Origin: Aquipseudomonas ullengensis | Lineage (GTDB): Bacteria > Pseudomonadota > Gammaproteobacteria > Pseudomonadales > Pseudomonadaceae | Assembly: GCF_014174475.1 (NCBI RefSeq) | Contig: NZ_JACJUD010000001.1 | Coordinates: 744,001-808,000, forward strand | DNA: 64,000 nt | Direction of reading: 5' to 3' | Translations under genes and position numbers: made by a program | In this document: in pieces, positions 39,260 through 49,362 of the stretch | How the letters are laid out: each line of letters begins with the position of its first letter | How positions within the stretch are numbered: the first letter of the stretch is position 1 | Notes under the pieces: model-generated | The model's database searches: none | Told to the model about the DNA's origin: nothing | The model's input: only the letters and a program-made list of their open reading frames with translations

Positions 39260-39320
39260 GAGCGAGCTCTGCTCGCGAATCTAGCCACGCAAAAGCTTCG
39301 CGAGCAGAGCTCGCTCCTAC
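39256..39320. repeat. Perfect inverted REP pair overlapping the MATE stop codon
   Basis: Two 24-base arms (39256-39279 and 39297-39320) are perfect inverted complements; each starts GTAGGAGCGAGCTCTGCTCG. This is the classical Pseudomonas REP/BIME arrangement. The first arm contributes TAG, the stop codon of the MATE gene. Being between convergent genes it could also terminate or stabilise both transcripts. Confidence 0.92.
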
Positions 39321-39333
39321 AAAAGCCGGTTCG

Positions 39334-41007
39334 TTAGGAAGGCAGCGCCGTCAGCAGCGGCTGGCGCGCGCCGAACACCAGGAAGCGCGCCAAGTCGGCC
39401 AGCGGCAGCGCCTTGCTGATCATGTAGCCCTGCACCTGGTCGCAACCGAACTGCCGCAGCAGCGCCAGTTGCTCGGCGTTTTCCACCCCTTCGGCGACCA
39501 CTTCCAGGTGCAGGTTGTGCGCCAGGTTGATCATCGCCCGCACCAATTGGCGGTTCTCCGCGCGCTCGCCCATGCCACCGACGAAGCTCTTGTCGATCTT
39601 CAGCAGGGTGATGGGCAGGCTGTTGAGGTGCACGAAGGAGGAGAAACCGGTGCCGAAGTCGTCCAGCGAGAAGCGCACGCCCAGGCGGCCGAGGGCCTGC
39701 ATGGTCTGTTGCACCAGTTCGCTGCGACGCATCACCGCGGTTTCCGTCAGCTCGAATTCGAGCCACTGCGCATCGACGCCGCGTTCCTCGATCAGCCGCT
39801 GTAGGGTGCTCAGCAACTGGCTGTCCTGGAACTGGCGGAACGACAGGTTGACCGCCATGTGCAGCGCCGGCAGGCCGCGCCCGCGCAGCCACTGCATGTC
39901 GCGCAGCGCACGGGCAATCACCCAGTAGCCGAGCGGTACGATCAGCCCGCTTTCCTCGGCCAGCGGTACGAACTCATCCGGGGCGAGCAGGCCGCGCTCG
40001 GGGTGGCGCCAGCGCACCAGCGCCTCGATGCCGACGATGCGTCCAGTCTGCAGGCACAGACGCGGCTGATAATGCAGCTCCAACTCATCACGGCGCAGGG
40101 CGCGGCGCAGCTCGCTTTCCCGGTCGGCCAGGCTGCGCGCACCACGGTTGATGCGCTCATCAAAGATGTGAAAGGTGCAGCCCTGGGACGACTTGGCCTG
40201 CTGCATGGCGATGTGCGCGTGCCACATCAGCGGGTCGGCGCCGGCATCGGCACGGGAATGGGCGATGCCCAGGCTGCTGCCCAGCAGCAGGCTCTCGCCG
40301 TCCAGCCAGTAGGGCTCGGACAGGGCCTCGCTGATGCGCTCAGCAATCTGCTCGGCGCGCTGCGGGTCGCGGCGGGTGTCGAGCAGCAGGGCGAACTCGT
40401 CGCTGCCCAGGCGCGCCAGGCGATCACCCGCGTCCAGTTGCGACTTGAGCCGACCGACCACCTGCAGGATCAGGCGATCGCCGGCCTGGTGGCCGAGGGC
40501 ATCGTTGACGTGTTTGAAGTTGTCCAGGTCGAGGTGGCCGAGGCTCAGGCCACGCCCACCGTATTCGGCCAGGTGCGTGGCCAGCAGGGTATGGAAACCC
40601 TGGCGGTTGGCGATGCCGGTCAGCGGGTCCTGCTCGGCCAGGCGCTGCAGGGTGCCTTGCAACTGGCTGCGCTCGCGCGCGTAACGCAGGCAACGGCGCA
40701 GCAGGTCGACACTCAGGCGGTCGCGCACCAGCCAGTCGTAGACATCCGCCGGCGCCTGCTCCGGCTCTTCGTCGAGCAGCAGCACCACCGGCAATGGGCA
40801 GAGCCCGGGCGCAGGCTGGCAGGCGGGGGTGGTCAGCAGCAGGCCGCTGTAGGGGTCGTCGAACAGGCTGCAGGCCGCTTCCCAGGTCGGGGCGGTAATC
40901 AGCGGATAGGCGTTGCCCAGCGCCGCCAACCGCGTACGCAGCAAGGCGGCCCATTCTGGCCGTTCAGCCAGCAGGACCAAGCGCAAAGGTTCGACTAGCG
41001 CGGACAA
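39334..41007 (-). CDS. GGDEF-EAL domain protein (ProE-like phosphodiesterase)
   Basis: 557 residues from TTG at 41007, preceded by GGGGAGG. Residues 1-110 look like a degenerate receiver-like domain. The GGDEF domain (about 120-280) has GSDEF (201-205) in place of GGDEF, so cyclase activity is doubtful. The EAL domain (about 295-545) keeps E328 in GIEALVRWRHPERG, NLSFRQF, ELTETAVM and SLDDFGTGFSS, so c-di-GMP hydrolysis is likely. It matches the P. aeruginosa ProE (PA5295) position beside rep. Confidence 0.9.
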   Translation of the reverse strand: MSALVEPLRLVLLAERPEWAALLRTRLAALGNAYPLITAPTWEAACSLFDDPYSGLLLTTPACQPAPGLCPLPVVLLLDEEPEQAPADVYDWLVRDRLSVDLLRRCLRYARERSQLQGTLQRLAEQDPLTGIANRQGFHTLLATHLAEYGGRGLSLGHLDLDNFKHVNDALGHQAGDRLILQVVGRLKSQLDAGDRLARLGSDEFALLLDTRRDPQRAEQIAERISEALSEPYWLDGESLLLGSSLGIAHSRADAGADPLMWHAHIAMQQAKSSQGCTFHIFDERINRGARSLADRESELRRALRRDELELHYQPRLCLQTGRIVGIEALVRWRHPERGLLAPDEFVPLAEESGLIVPLGYWVIARALRDMQWLRGRGLPALHMAVNLSFRQFQDSQLLSTLQRLIEERGVDAQWLEFELTETAVMRRSELVQQTMQALGRLGVRFSLDDFGTGFSSFVHLNSLPITLLKIDKSFVGGMGERAENRQLVRAMINLAHNLHLEVVAEGVENAEQLALLRQFGCDQVQGYMISKALPLADLARFLVFGARQPLLTALPS

Positions 41008-41297
41008 ACGACCTCCCCAGGACGTTCAAAGCAGACATGCGTGCGCCGTATGCGGCGTCTCTATACCTACACATCCTTGTGCAGCTTTCTGCGCATCCTG
41101 CGGGAAAGGCATAGCAGCGGCAACCGCAGGTGGTCGATTCGGGTAAAGATGGGCTTTAAAAATAGTGACTTACCACACATTCCTGAAGCTTTTTATCCTG
41201 ATTCCTGCTCCGACGACCCGCCCACGCGCCGCAGCCCGCCGCCAGTTGCGGCCTGCTAGAATGCCGGCCTCGTTTTCCCCTCGTTGAATTCCCCGTC

Positions 41298-43304
41298 ATG
41301 TCCCGACTCAATCCCCGGCAGCAAGAAGCCGTGAACTACGTCGGCGGTCCCCTTCTGGTGCTCGCCGGTGCAGGTTCCGGCAAGACCAGCGTGATCACGC
41401 GCAAGATCGCCCACCTGGTGCAGAAATGCGGCATCCAGGCCCGCCATATCGTCGCCATGACCTTCACCAACAAGGCCGCGCGCGAGATGAAGGAACGGGT
41501 CGGCACCCTGCTCAAAGGCGCCGAGGCGCGCGGCCTGACCGTGTCGACCTTCCACAACCTGGGCATGAACATCATCCGCAAGGAATACGCGGCGCTGGGT
41601 TACAAACCGGGCTTCTCGATTTTCGACGACGGCGACATCAAGGCCCTGCTGACCGACATCATGCAGAAGGAATACGCCGGCGATGACGGCGCCGACGAGG
41701 TCAAGAACTACATCGACAGCTGGAAGAACGACCTGATCCTGCCGGACGAGGCCCTGGCCAACTCGCGCAACCCCAAGGAACAGACCGCCGCCATCGTCTA
41801 CCTGCACTACCAGCGCACGCTCAAGGCGTACAACGCGGTGGACTTCAACGACCTGATCCTGCTGCCGGTGAAACTCTTCCAGGAACACAAGGACATCCTC
41901 GAGAAGTGGCAGAACCGCATCCGCTACCTCTTGGTCGACGAATACCAGGACACCAACTCCAGCCAGTACCTGCTGGTGAAGCTGCTGGTGGGCATGCGTA
42001 ACCAGATCACCGTGGTCGGCGACGACGACCAGTCGATCTACGCCTGGCGCGGCGCACGCCCGGAAAACCTGATGCTGCTGAAAGAGGACTACCCGTCGCT
42101 GAAGGTGGTGATGCTCGAGCAGAACTACCGCTCCACCAGCCGCATCCTCAAATGCGCCAACACCCTGATCGCCAACAACCCGCACGCCTTCGAGAAGCAG
42201 CTGTGGAGCGAGATGGGCATGGGCGACGAGATCCGCGTGATCCGCACTCGCAACGAAGACGCCGAGTGCGAGCGCGTGGCCCTGGAGATCCTCACCGAGC
42301 ACCTGCGCACCGAGCGCCCGTACAGCGACTTCGCCATCCTCTACCGCGGCAACTACCAGGCCAAGCTGATGGAGCTGAAACTGCAGCACCATCAGATTCC
42401 CTATCGCCTGAGTGGTGGCACCAGCTTCTTCGCCCGCCAGGAGGTGAAGGACCTGATGAGTTACTTCCGCCTGCTGGTCAACCCGGACGACGACAACGCC
42501 TTCCTGCGGGTAATCAACGTGCCGCGCCGCGAAATCGGCTCGACCACCCTGGAAAAGCTCGGCAACTACGCCACCGAACGCAAGATCAGCATGTACGCCG
42601 CCAGCGACGAGATCGGCCTGGCCGAGCACCTCGACAGCCGCTACACCGAGCGCCTGAGTCGCTTCAAGCGCTACATGGACAAGATCCGCGAGCTGTGTGC
42701 CGGCAACGACCCGATCGGCGCCATCCGCAGCATGGTGATGGACATCGACTACGAGAACTGGCTGCGGCAGAACGCCTCCAGCGACAAGGTCGCCGACGCG
42801 CGCATGGGCAACGTCTGGTTCCTGGTCGAGGCGCTGAAGAACACCCTCGATAAAGACGAAGACGGCGACATGACCGTCGAGGACGCCATCGGCAAGCTGG
42901 TGTTGCGCGACATGCTCGAACGCCAGCAGGAAGAGGAAGACGGTGCCGACGGTGTGCAGATGATGACCATGCACGCCTCCAAGGGCCTGGAGTTTCCCTC
43001 GGTGTACATCATCGGTTTCGAGGAGGAGATTCTCCCGCACCGCTCCAGCATCGAGGCCGATACCATCGAGGAAGAGCGCCGCCTGGCCTACGTCGGCATC
43101 ACCCGTGCCAAGCGCAACCTGGCGCTGACATACGCCTCCAAGCGCAAGCAGTACGGCGAGATCATCGACTGTTCGCCGAGCCGTTTCCTCGACGAACTGC
43201 CGCAGGAAGACCTGGTCTGGGAAGGCCTGGAAGACGCGCCGGTGGAGGTCAAGGCCGCGCGCGGCAACGACGCGCTGGCCAACATGCGTGCCATGCTCAA
43301 AAAA

Positions 43305-43310
<6 letters not shown>
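41298..43310 (+). CDS. rep: Rep ATP-dependent DNA helicase
   Basis: 670 residues. UvrD/Rep superfamily 1A helicase: Q motif MSRLNPRQQEAVNYVGGPLL, Walker A VLAGAGSGKTS, motif II VDEYQDTNSSQY, motif III DDDQSIYAWRGARPEN, motif IV LEQNYRST, motif V MTMHASKGLEF, motif VI YVGITRAKRNL. It is a 3'-5' helicase of the replisome. The TAA stop (43308-43310) lies within a sequence matching the end of the palindromic repeat family. Confidence 0.96.
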
Positions 43311-43934
<624 letters not shown>

Positions 43935-43989
43935 GCCCCGTTTACGCTCTTCCGTCTCGCCCGAGAGATATACCGCCAGCGCTGAACCC

Positions 43990-44153
43990 GTAGGCTGGGT
44001 TAGCCGCGTTTAGCGTGGTCCGTGCTTACCGCAAAGGCTCGGCGCGGCGTAACCCAGCGCGGCATGCACAACCCCGTGGACCCGCTGCTGGGTTACGCCG
44101 CGCCAATCCAGTGGTCAGAACGGAGCATCATGCTGGCGGCTAACCCAGCCTAC
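43990..44153. repeat. Inverted-repeat element between convergent genes (164 bp)
   Basis: The ends are a perfect 13-bp inverted repeat (GTAGGCTGGGTTA and TAACCCAGCCTAC). Inside are further inverted copies of the GCTGGGTTACGCCGCG type. The same family recurs at 54327. It lies between the xpt stop and the convergent stop at 44171. No coding capacity. Confidence 0.75.
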
Positions 44154-44170
44154 GCTGGCTTCTGCGAGCC

Positions 44171-46306
44171 TCAGCCGCCCTCTGCGGCCTTGAGGCCGGC
44201 CAGCACCAGCTTCTGGTAGAGCTGCTCGCGCAGGCCGCTGGGGTCGCCCAACCCCATGCGCTCGAGATGCACGGCGTAGTGCGCCGGCTCCGGCAGGTCG
44301 AACAGCGCGGCGCGGCCCAGTTCGAGAATCTCGCTGAGCTTGAGCTTGCTCTTCAGCCAGCGCAGGGCCCGCAGCAGGTCGCGCTCCTCGCGGGTGAAAT
44401 CGCAGCCCAGCGGATACTCGATGAACAACTGAGGGAACTCGTCTTGCAACGCCAGCAGGCGCCAGGGCGTGTTCTGCCGGTATTCCGCGGCGAGGACGAA
44501 ATCCTCCGGCAGCTTGCCGGCCTTCTGCGCCTGGGCGATCAGCTCATCCTGGAAGCGCGCATCGGCGATCCGCAGCAGCGCCTCGATCACCTGCGCATCG
44601 TTCTTGCCGCGCAGGTCGGCGATGCCATATTCGGTCACCACCAGGTCACGCAGGTGCCGCGGAATGGTGGCGTGGCCATAGTGCCAAACGATGTTCGAGG
44701 TCACCTCGCCGCCGGTCTCGCGCCAGCTGCGCAGCATCAGGATCGAGCGCGCGCCCTCCAGCTCATGGGCCTGGGCGACGAAATCGTACTGCCCGCCTAC
44801 ACCACTGAGTACGCGGCCGTCCTCCAGCTGGTCGGCCGCGCTGGCGCCGAGCAGGGTTACGCAGAAACAGCTGTTGATGAACCGCGCATCGCGACGCTGC
44901 AGGCGCTTCAACGACTCGTCGCCGTACAACCGGTTGATGTAGCTGATCGCCGTCATGCCGATGCGCTGGCGCTGGGTTTCGCTCAACTCGCGCAAGCGCT
45001 CGTAGAACGCCTGCGGACCGAGGATGAAGCCGCCGTGTACCAGCACCCCGCCGATGGCGCTGCCCAGGTACGGACGGATGGCCTCTGCCGTGGCGGGATT
45101 GGCCAGGTCGCAGGACAGGCTCTGACCATCCGGCAGGCGTAACTCGCGGCCTTCCAGGGTGATCTCGTTGGCCAGCAGACCATGGCGCTGCAGCCAGGCC
45201 AGCGTGTTGCCATCCAGCACATGGGGAATCCCGGCCTGGCGCAGGGACTCGGCGCCACGCAGGTGCTCTTCATCGTCCAGGCCGCCGAGGTTGGCCAGGC
45301 GCTGCAGGTGCACGTCGGGATAGGCCGGTCGCCGCACCACGCCCGCTTCGACCAGCACCAGCAGGCCGAGCAGAAACATCTCGCTGCAGCCATACAGACC
45401 GGTGGCAAAAGGCGCCAGCCCACCCTCATGGCGGATCAGCTCGCCCCAGCGTTGCGGCACGCGCATGGTTTCCAGCACCGCACGATAACTGGCGTTGTCC
45501 GCTTGACGAGCAATCAGCGCCGCTGCCACCGCATCGGCCATGGCGCCGATGCCGAGCTGCAGAGTGCCGCCGTCGCGCACCAGGGTGCTGGCGTGCAGGC
45601 CGATAGCATGGTCCTGCAGGCTCACCGGCATGTTTGGGGTGGAGAACAGGGTGGTTCGTTCGGGGCGCTCCAGCAGCAGGTCGAACCGACTGCGCTCGAC
45701 CTCTGCAACGCCGCCCATGTACGGCAGGTCGCGATGCGCCTGGGCGAGGTAGAAGATCTGCTCGCCGGCATCGCGGCGTACCTGCAGCAAGGCCATCAGG
45801 TCGAGGGTGATGTCCGGGTTGCAGCTCAGGCTGAGGTGCTCGGGTCGCTCAGGGTCCGTGGCGACCAACTGGGCAATCAGGTTGACGCCCTTGCGCTGCA
45901 AATCGCGGGCGACATGGCTGTAGTTGAGGCTGATGTAGCTCTGCTGCGCCTGCGGGTTATGTAACTGGCTACCCGGCTGCAGGTAGAACTCTTCGATCTG
46001 CACGTTGGCCGGTAGCTCGCCACAGCGCAGGTCACCGAGGTAGTCGAGTTCAACATAGTCGCCGTATACGCGGCGCAGGAACGGGCCACTGAAACGCTGC
46101 TCCAGCTCGCTGCCGGCCTGGGGCTTGGCCAGCGACAGCGCGGTGTAGATGGTCAGCGAACGCTGCGGCAGCTCCTTGATGCGCTGGTAGAGCGCGTTGA
46201 CGAAATGGTTGGGTTTGCCCAACCCGAGGGGCAGAGCCAGGCGAATCGGCCCGTCGATGCGCTCCAGCACCTCTTCCACAGCCTGTTCCAGCGAGCAGAT
46301 ATGCAC
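44171..46306 (-). CDS. Acetyl-CoA hydrolase/CoA-transferase family protein
   Basis: 711 residues from GTG at 46306, seven bases after CAGGAGAA; a GTG at 46348 is in frame but has no good ribosome-binding site. The C-terminal half contains the family core: GVGGQYDFVAQAHELEGARS, WHYGHATIPRHLRDLVVTEY and GIADLRGKND. It is longer than the usual 500-residue members because of an extra N-terminal part and an additional C-terminal segment. It may transfer CoA between short-chain acids; substrate unknown. Confidence 0.85.
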   Translation of the reverse strand: MHICSLEQAVEEVLERIDGPIRLALPLGLGKPNHFVNALYQRIKELPQRSLTIYTALSLAKPQAGSELEQRFSGPFLRRVYGDYVELDYLGDLRCGELPANVQIEEFYLQPGSQLHNPQAQQSYISLNYSHVARDLQRKGVNLIAQLVATDPERPEHLSLSCNPDITLDLMALLQVRRDAGEQIFYLAQAHRDLPYMGGVAEVERSRFDLLLERPERTTLFSTPNMPVSLQDHAIGLHASTLVRDGGTLQLGIGAMADAVAAALIARQADNASYRAVLETMRVPQRWGELIRHEGGLAPFATGLYGCSEMFLLGLLVLVEAGVVRRPAYPDVHLQRLANLGGLDDEEHLRGAESLRQAGIPHVLDGNTLAWLQRHGLLANEITLEGRELRLPDGQSLSCDLANPATAEAIRPYLGSAIGGVLVHGGFILGPQAFYERLRELSETQRQRIGMTAISYINRLYGDESLKRLQRRDARFINSCFCVTLLGASAADQLEDGRVLSGVGGQYDFVAQAHELEGARSILMLRSWRETGGEVTSNIVWHYGHATIPRHLRDLVVTEYGIADLRGKNDAQVIEALLRIADARFQDELIAQAQKAGKLPEDFVLAAEYRQNTPWRLLALQDEFPQLFIEYPLGCDFTREERDLLRALRWLKSKLKLSEILELGRAALFDLPEPAHYAVHLERMGLGDPSGLREQLYQKLVLAGLKAAEGG

Positions 46307-46376
46307 CGGGGTGTTCTCCTGCGAAGGTCTCGCAGGTTGGACAGGCACTTCTGCAACTTTGCTCCCGCAGAAACGA

Positions 46377-46400
46377 CAAAGCCGCCCGGAGGCGGCTTTG
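46377..46400 (-). terminator. Terminator after cytochrome c5 gene
   Basis: CAAAGCCGCC-CGGA-GGCGGCTTTG is a strong stem; on the minus strand it is followed by TCGTTT. It lies 24 bp beyond the cytochrome stop and before the downstream gene. Confidence 0.8.
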
Positions 46401-46423
46401 CAGAGGTCAGCAGCGTCTGAAAA

Positions 46424-46846
46424 TCAGAGGCCGGACATCTTCTTGATGGTGGCTTTCAGCTCATCATCCGAGCAATCCGCGCAGGTGCCTTTCGGCGGCA
46501 TGGCGTTGATCCCGGAGATCGCCTTGGCCAGCAGGCCGTCGAGGCCGCCCTGGTGATCAGCGCGCTCCTTCCAGGCGGCGGCATCGCCGATTTTCGGAGC
46601 ACCCAGCACGCCAGTGGTGTGGCAAGCGCCACAATGGCCAGCGATGATGTCGTCCGGCGTTTTCGCGCCGCCACCGGCAGAAGCGGCAACCGCTTCAATG
46701 CCCTTGCACTCTTCGCCCTGGACGCAGACTTCGCCAACCGGCTTGATGCGCTCGGCGATATCGTCGTTGGTCGCAGCCTGAGCGCTAACAGCCCACAGGG
46801 CCAATACGGCAGCGTTGGCTACCAGCATCTTCTTGATCAGGTTCAC
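46424..46846 (-). CDS. cycB: Cytochrome c5 (class I c-type)
   Basis: 140 residues, ATG at 46846. Signal peptide ending AQA (about residue 24). The haem site is C72-G-A-C75-H76 in AGHCGACHTTGV, with M116 in NAMPPKG the probable sixth ligand. An extra cysteine pair (C122, C125) after the methionine is typical of cytochrome c5, which has a disulfide there. It shuttles electrons in the periplasm. Confidence 0.93.
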   Translation of the reverse strand: MNLIKKMLVANAAVLALWAVSAQAATNDDIAERIKPVGEVCVQGEECKGIEAVAASAGGGAKTPDDIIAGHCGACHTTGVLGAPKIGDAAAWKERADHQGGLDGLLAKAISGINAMPPKGTCADCSDDELKATIKKMSGL

Positions 46847-47047
46847 GGTACACCCTCATTGTGGCTAGTCACGCCCGCGGCCACGGTTTCGCGAGCGGGC
46901 GCAGTATAGCGGTTAGACCCGCCGGCCGGAACAACCCAACTTGTCGCAGGGGCATTGGACCTCAGGACCAGGCCTGAAGTCTGCCTTCTGAACCCGCTAG
47001 CGGGTCTTGCGCTCGGTGTCGTCAGGCCGACGTGGAACAGGTTGCTA
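46847..47047. other. Intergenic region upstream of cytochrome c5 gene
   Basis: No gene seen. It holds the cytochrome promoter (a TATAGCG-like element near 46906 reads on neither strand clearly) and a perfect 14-base palindrome ACCCGCTAGCGGGT at 46992-47005. Repeat copy 3 follows it at 47048. Confidence 0.45.
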
Positions 47048-47187
47048 GAACCTGTTTAGGATCTTTTGAGCTAGAGCCAGGCAAGGCGAAATTGGGCGAG
47101 GACGCGCAGTTTACGAAGTGTAAATGAGCAGTCCGAGCCCGATTTCAACGCAGCATGGCCGACGATCAAGAGATCCTAGACAGGTTA
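47048..47187. repeat. MITE-like palindromic repeat, copy 3 (140 bp)
   Basis: The ends are inverted: GAACCTGTTTAGGATC at 47048 and the reverse complement of TAACCTGTCTAGGATC at 47172-47187. The core keeps GCGCAGTTTACG, GTAAATGAGCAGTCCGAG and CATGGCCGACGATC in the same order as copy 1, without its extra block. The right end directly abuts the pauR stop codon (47188-47190). Confidence 0.75.
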
Positions 47188-47736
47188 TTAGAAGTTGGCC
47201 GGTGTGGTGGCACTTATCAAGCGGGCCGGCCGGTCGAACGGATTGCGGAAGCGGTGTGGCTTGGTGCTGTCGAAATAGTAGCTGTCGCCCGGTTCAAGGA
47301 TGAACACTTCACCGGAAACGCTCAGTTCGAGGCGCCCGTCGACCAACATGCCGGCTTCTTCGCCGTCGTGGTTGAGCATCTCGTCGCCGGTATCGGAGCC
47401 TGGCGGATAGATTTCGTCGAGGAAGGTGATCGCGCGGCTGGGGTGTGCCTTGCCAATCAGCTTCATGGTCACGGCGCCGCTGGAAAGGTCGGTCAGTTCG
47501 TCGGCCCGGTAGACCACCTGAGCCTGGTTGTCCTGTTCCACATCGAGGGAGAAGAACTCGACCAGCGACATGGGGATGCCAGCCAACACCTTTTTCAACG
47601 AACTGATCGAAGGGCTTACGCTGTTCTTCTCGATCATCGAAATGGTGCTGTTGGTGACGCCCGCGCGCTTGGCGAGTTCACGCTGGGAAAGGCCCTTGAG
47701 TTTACGAATGGATTGCAGTCGAACACCGACGTCCAA
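47188..47736 (-). CDS. pauR: PauR-like regulator of polyamine catabolism
   Basis: 182 residues from TTG at 47736, nine bases after AGGAGG; the upstream frame lacks family similarity. The N-terminal helix-turn-helix is VGVRLQSIRKLKGLSQRELA and KRAGVTNSTISMIEKNSVSP, followed by a cupin domain (FILEPGDSYYFDSTKPHRFR). This matches PauR, which represses the gamma-glutamylpolyamine genes. A palindrome in its promoter (47790-47813) resembles one at kauB, suggesting autoregulation. Confidence 0.93.
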   Translation of the reverse strand: MDVGVRLQSIRKLKGLSQRELAKRAGVTNSTISMIEKNSVSPSISSLKKVLAGIPMSLVEFFSLDVEQDNQAQVVYRADELTDLSSGAVTMKLIGKAHPSRAITFLDEIYPPGSDTGDEMLNHDGEEAGMLVDGRLELSVSGEVFILEPGDSYYFDSTKPHRFRNPFDRPARLISATTPANF

Positions 47737-47789
47737 TGCTGGAGTCCTCCTTGGGGAGCAGATACGGAAATGTGGCCGTATCATGGCAA

Positions 47790-47813
47790 CAGTGTTCAGT
47801 ATTTACAACACTG
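47790..47813. promoter_or_regulatory. Candidate PauR operator in the pauR promoter
   Basis: CAGTGTT-N10-AACACTG is a 7-bp perfect inverted repeat, 54 bp upstream of the pauR start. Its inner TGTT-N10-AACA is shared with the site at 61417-61436 upstream of kauB. Inferred from the two sites only. Confidence 0.5.
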
Positions 47814-47841
47814 TGACCGCAATTACCCCGAGCACCCCGAA

Positions 47842-48915
47842 TCAGCCCCCGGAATAGAGCCTCGGCACCCGCTTCAGGTTGCAGAACAGCTGGTATGGAA
47901 TGCTGCCGCAGGCCTGGGCCAGGTCGCTGGCGAGGACGTTGCGCCCCCACAATTCGACCCGGCTGCCGAGGCCGGCGCCGGGCACATCGGTCAGGTCGAC
48001 GCTGAGCATGTCCATCGACACCCGGCCAATCAGGCGGGTCAGCTGGCCGTCGACCATGACCGGCGTGCCGGTCGGTGCGTGGCGCGGGTAGCCGTCGGCA
48101 TAGCCCATGGCGACGATGCCGACGCGGGTCGGACGCTCGCTGACGAAGCGCGCGCCGTAGCCCACCGGCTCGCCGGCCGGCAGCTCGCGCACGCTGATGA
48201 TCTTCGATTCCAGGGTCATCACCGGCTGCAGGCGCGCGGCCTGCTCCTGGGCCTGCTCGAACGGGCTGGCGCCGTAGAGCATGATACCGGGCCGCACCCA
48301 GTCACTGGGCACGGAGGGCCAGCCGAGAATCGCCGGCGAGTTGCGCAGGCTGACTTCAGCCTGCAGATCACCACGGGCCTGCTCGAACACCACCAGTTGC
48401 TCGGCGCTGCGCGGGCAGTCCAGCTCGTCGGCGCGGGCGAAGTGGCTCATCAGCACGACTTTCTCCACCTTGCCGCTGCTCAGCAGGCGCTGGTAGGCGT
48501 CGCGGTACTCGGCCGGGTGCAGCCCGACCCGGTGCATGCCCGAGTCCAGCTTGAGCCAGATCGTCAGCGGCTTGCTCAGCGCGCTGCGCTCGATGGCCTC
48601 GACCTGCCAGGCCGAATGCACCACGCACAACAGGCGATGCTGTTCGATCAGCGCCAGTTCGGAGGCTTCGAAGAAGCCTTCCAGCAGCAGAATTGGCCGG
48701 CTGATACCGGCCGCGCGCAGTTCCAGCGCCTCCTCGATGCAAGCCACGGCGAATCCGTCGGCTTCGCCTTCCAGCGCCTGGGCGCAACGCGTCGCGCCAT
48801 GCCCGTAGGCATCGGCCTTGACCACGGCCAGCGCCTTGGCGCCGCTCAGTTCGCGGGCCAGACGGTAGTTGTGGCGCAGGGCATTGAGGTCGATCAGGGC
48901 ACGGGCGGGACGCAT
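47842..48915 (-). CDS. dadX: Catabolic alanine racemase DadX
   Basis: 357 residues. Fold type III PLP enzyme: K33 in [15 protein letters not shown] is the cofactor lysine, and the tyrosine of [12 protein letters not shown] and the [16 protein letters not shown] segment complete the active site. It interconverts L- and D-alanine for catabolism by DadA. It lies downstream of ridA, separated by a terminator hairpin that may set its expression below dadA. Confidence 0.93.
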   Translation of the reverse strand: MRPARALIDLNALRHNYRLARELSGAKALAVVKADAYGHGATRCAQALEGEADGFAVACIEEALELRAAGISRPILLLEGFFEASELALIEQHRLLCVVHSAWQVEAIERSALSKPLTIWLKLDSGMHRVGLHPAEYRDAYQRLLSSGKVEKVVLMSHFARADELDCPRSAEQLVVFEQARGDLQAEVSLRNSPAILGWPSVPSDWVRPGIMLYGASPFEQAQEQAARLQPVMTLESKIISVRELPAGEPVGYGARFVSERPTRVGIVAMGYADGYPRHAPTGTPVMVDGQLTRLIGRVSMDMLSVDLTDVPGAGLGSRVELWGRNVLASDLAQACGSIPYQLFCNLKRVPRLYSGG

Positions 48916-48971
48916 GCGGCTCTCGGCTTGGGCAATCGCCGGTCGGCGCGCACGCCAGCCGGTCAGGAATA

Positions 48972-48995
48972 AAAAGACCCGGCGGGGGCGCCGGG
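48972..48995 (-). terminator. Terminator between ridA and dadX
   Basis: CCCGGCG-GGGG-CGCCGGG with TCTTTTTATT following on the minus strand. It lies 14 bp after the ridA stop, inside the presumed dadA-ridA-dadX operon. Confidence 0.75.
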
Positions 48996-49008
48996 CAAGA
49001 ACGGGAAA

Positions 49009-49362
49009 TCAGGCCTGTGCGGCAATCACCATCATTTCCACCAACACACGCGGGTCATACATAGCGGCCTCGACACAGGCGCGGCCAGGCGCGGCGCCTT
49101 CGGCGACCCAGGCATCCCACACCTCGTTGAGGCCGGCGTAATCGGCAGCCATGTCCTTGAGGTAGATGGTCACCGAGAGGATCTTCGACTTGTCGCTGCC
49201 GGCCTCAGCCAGGAAGCGGTCGACGTTGGCCAGGGTCTGGCGGGTCTGCTCGCGGATATCGCCGGCGTAGTCGTCAGCCAGTTGGCCCGCCAGGTAGACG
49301 GTGCCGTTGTGGATGACGATTTCGCTGTAGCGCTTCTCAGTGCGCAGGCGCTGGATGGACAT
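49009..49362 (-). CDS. RidA family enamine/imine deaminase
   Basis: 117 residues from ATG at 49362, with AAGGAGA upstream. RidA (YjgF/YER057c) fold: [20 protein letters not shown] at the start, the active-site arginine in [19 protein letters not shown], and a final MMVIAAQA. It hydrolyses reactive enamine or imine intermediates, a fitting partner for the amino-acid dehydrogenase DadA, which makes imino acids. The start overlaps the end of dadA by 26 bases. Confidence 0.92.
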   Translation of the reverse strand: MSIQRLRTEKRYSEIVIHNGTVYLAGQLADDYAGDIREQTRQTLANVDRFLAEAGSDKSKILSVTIYLKDMAADYAGLNEVWDAWVAEGAAPGRACVEAAMYDPRVLVEMMVIAAQA

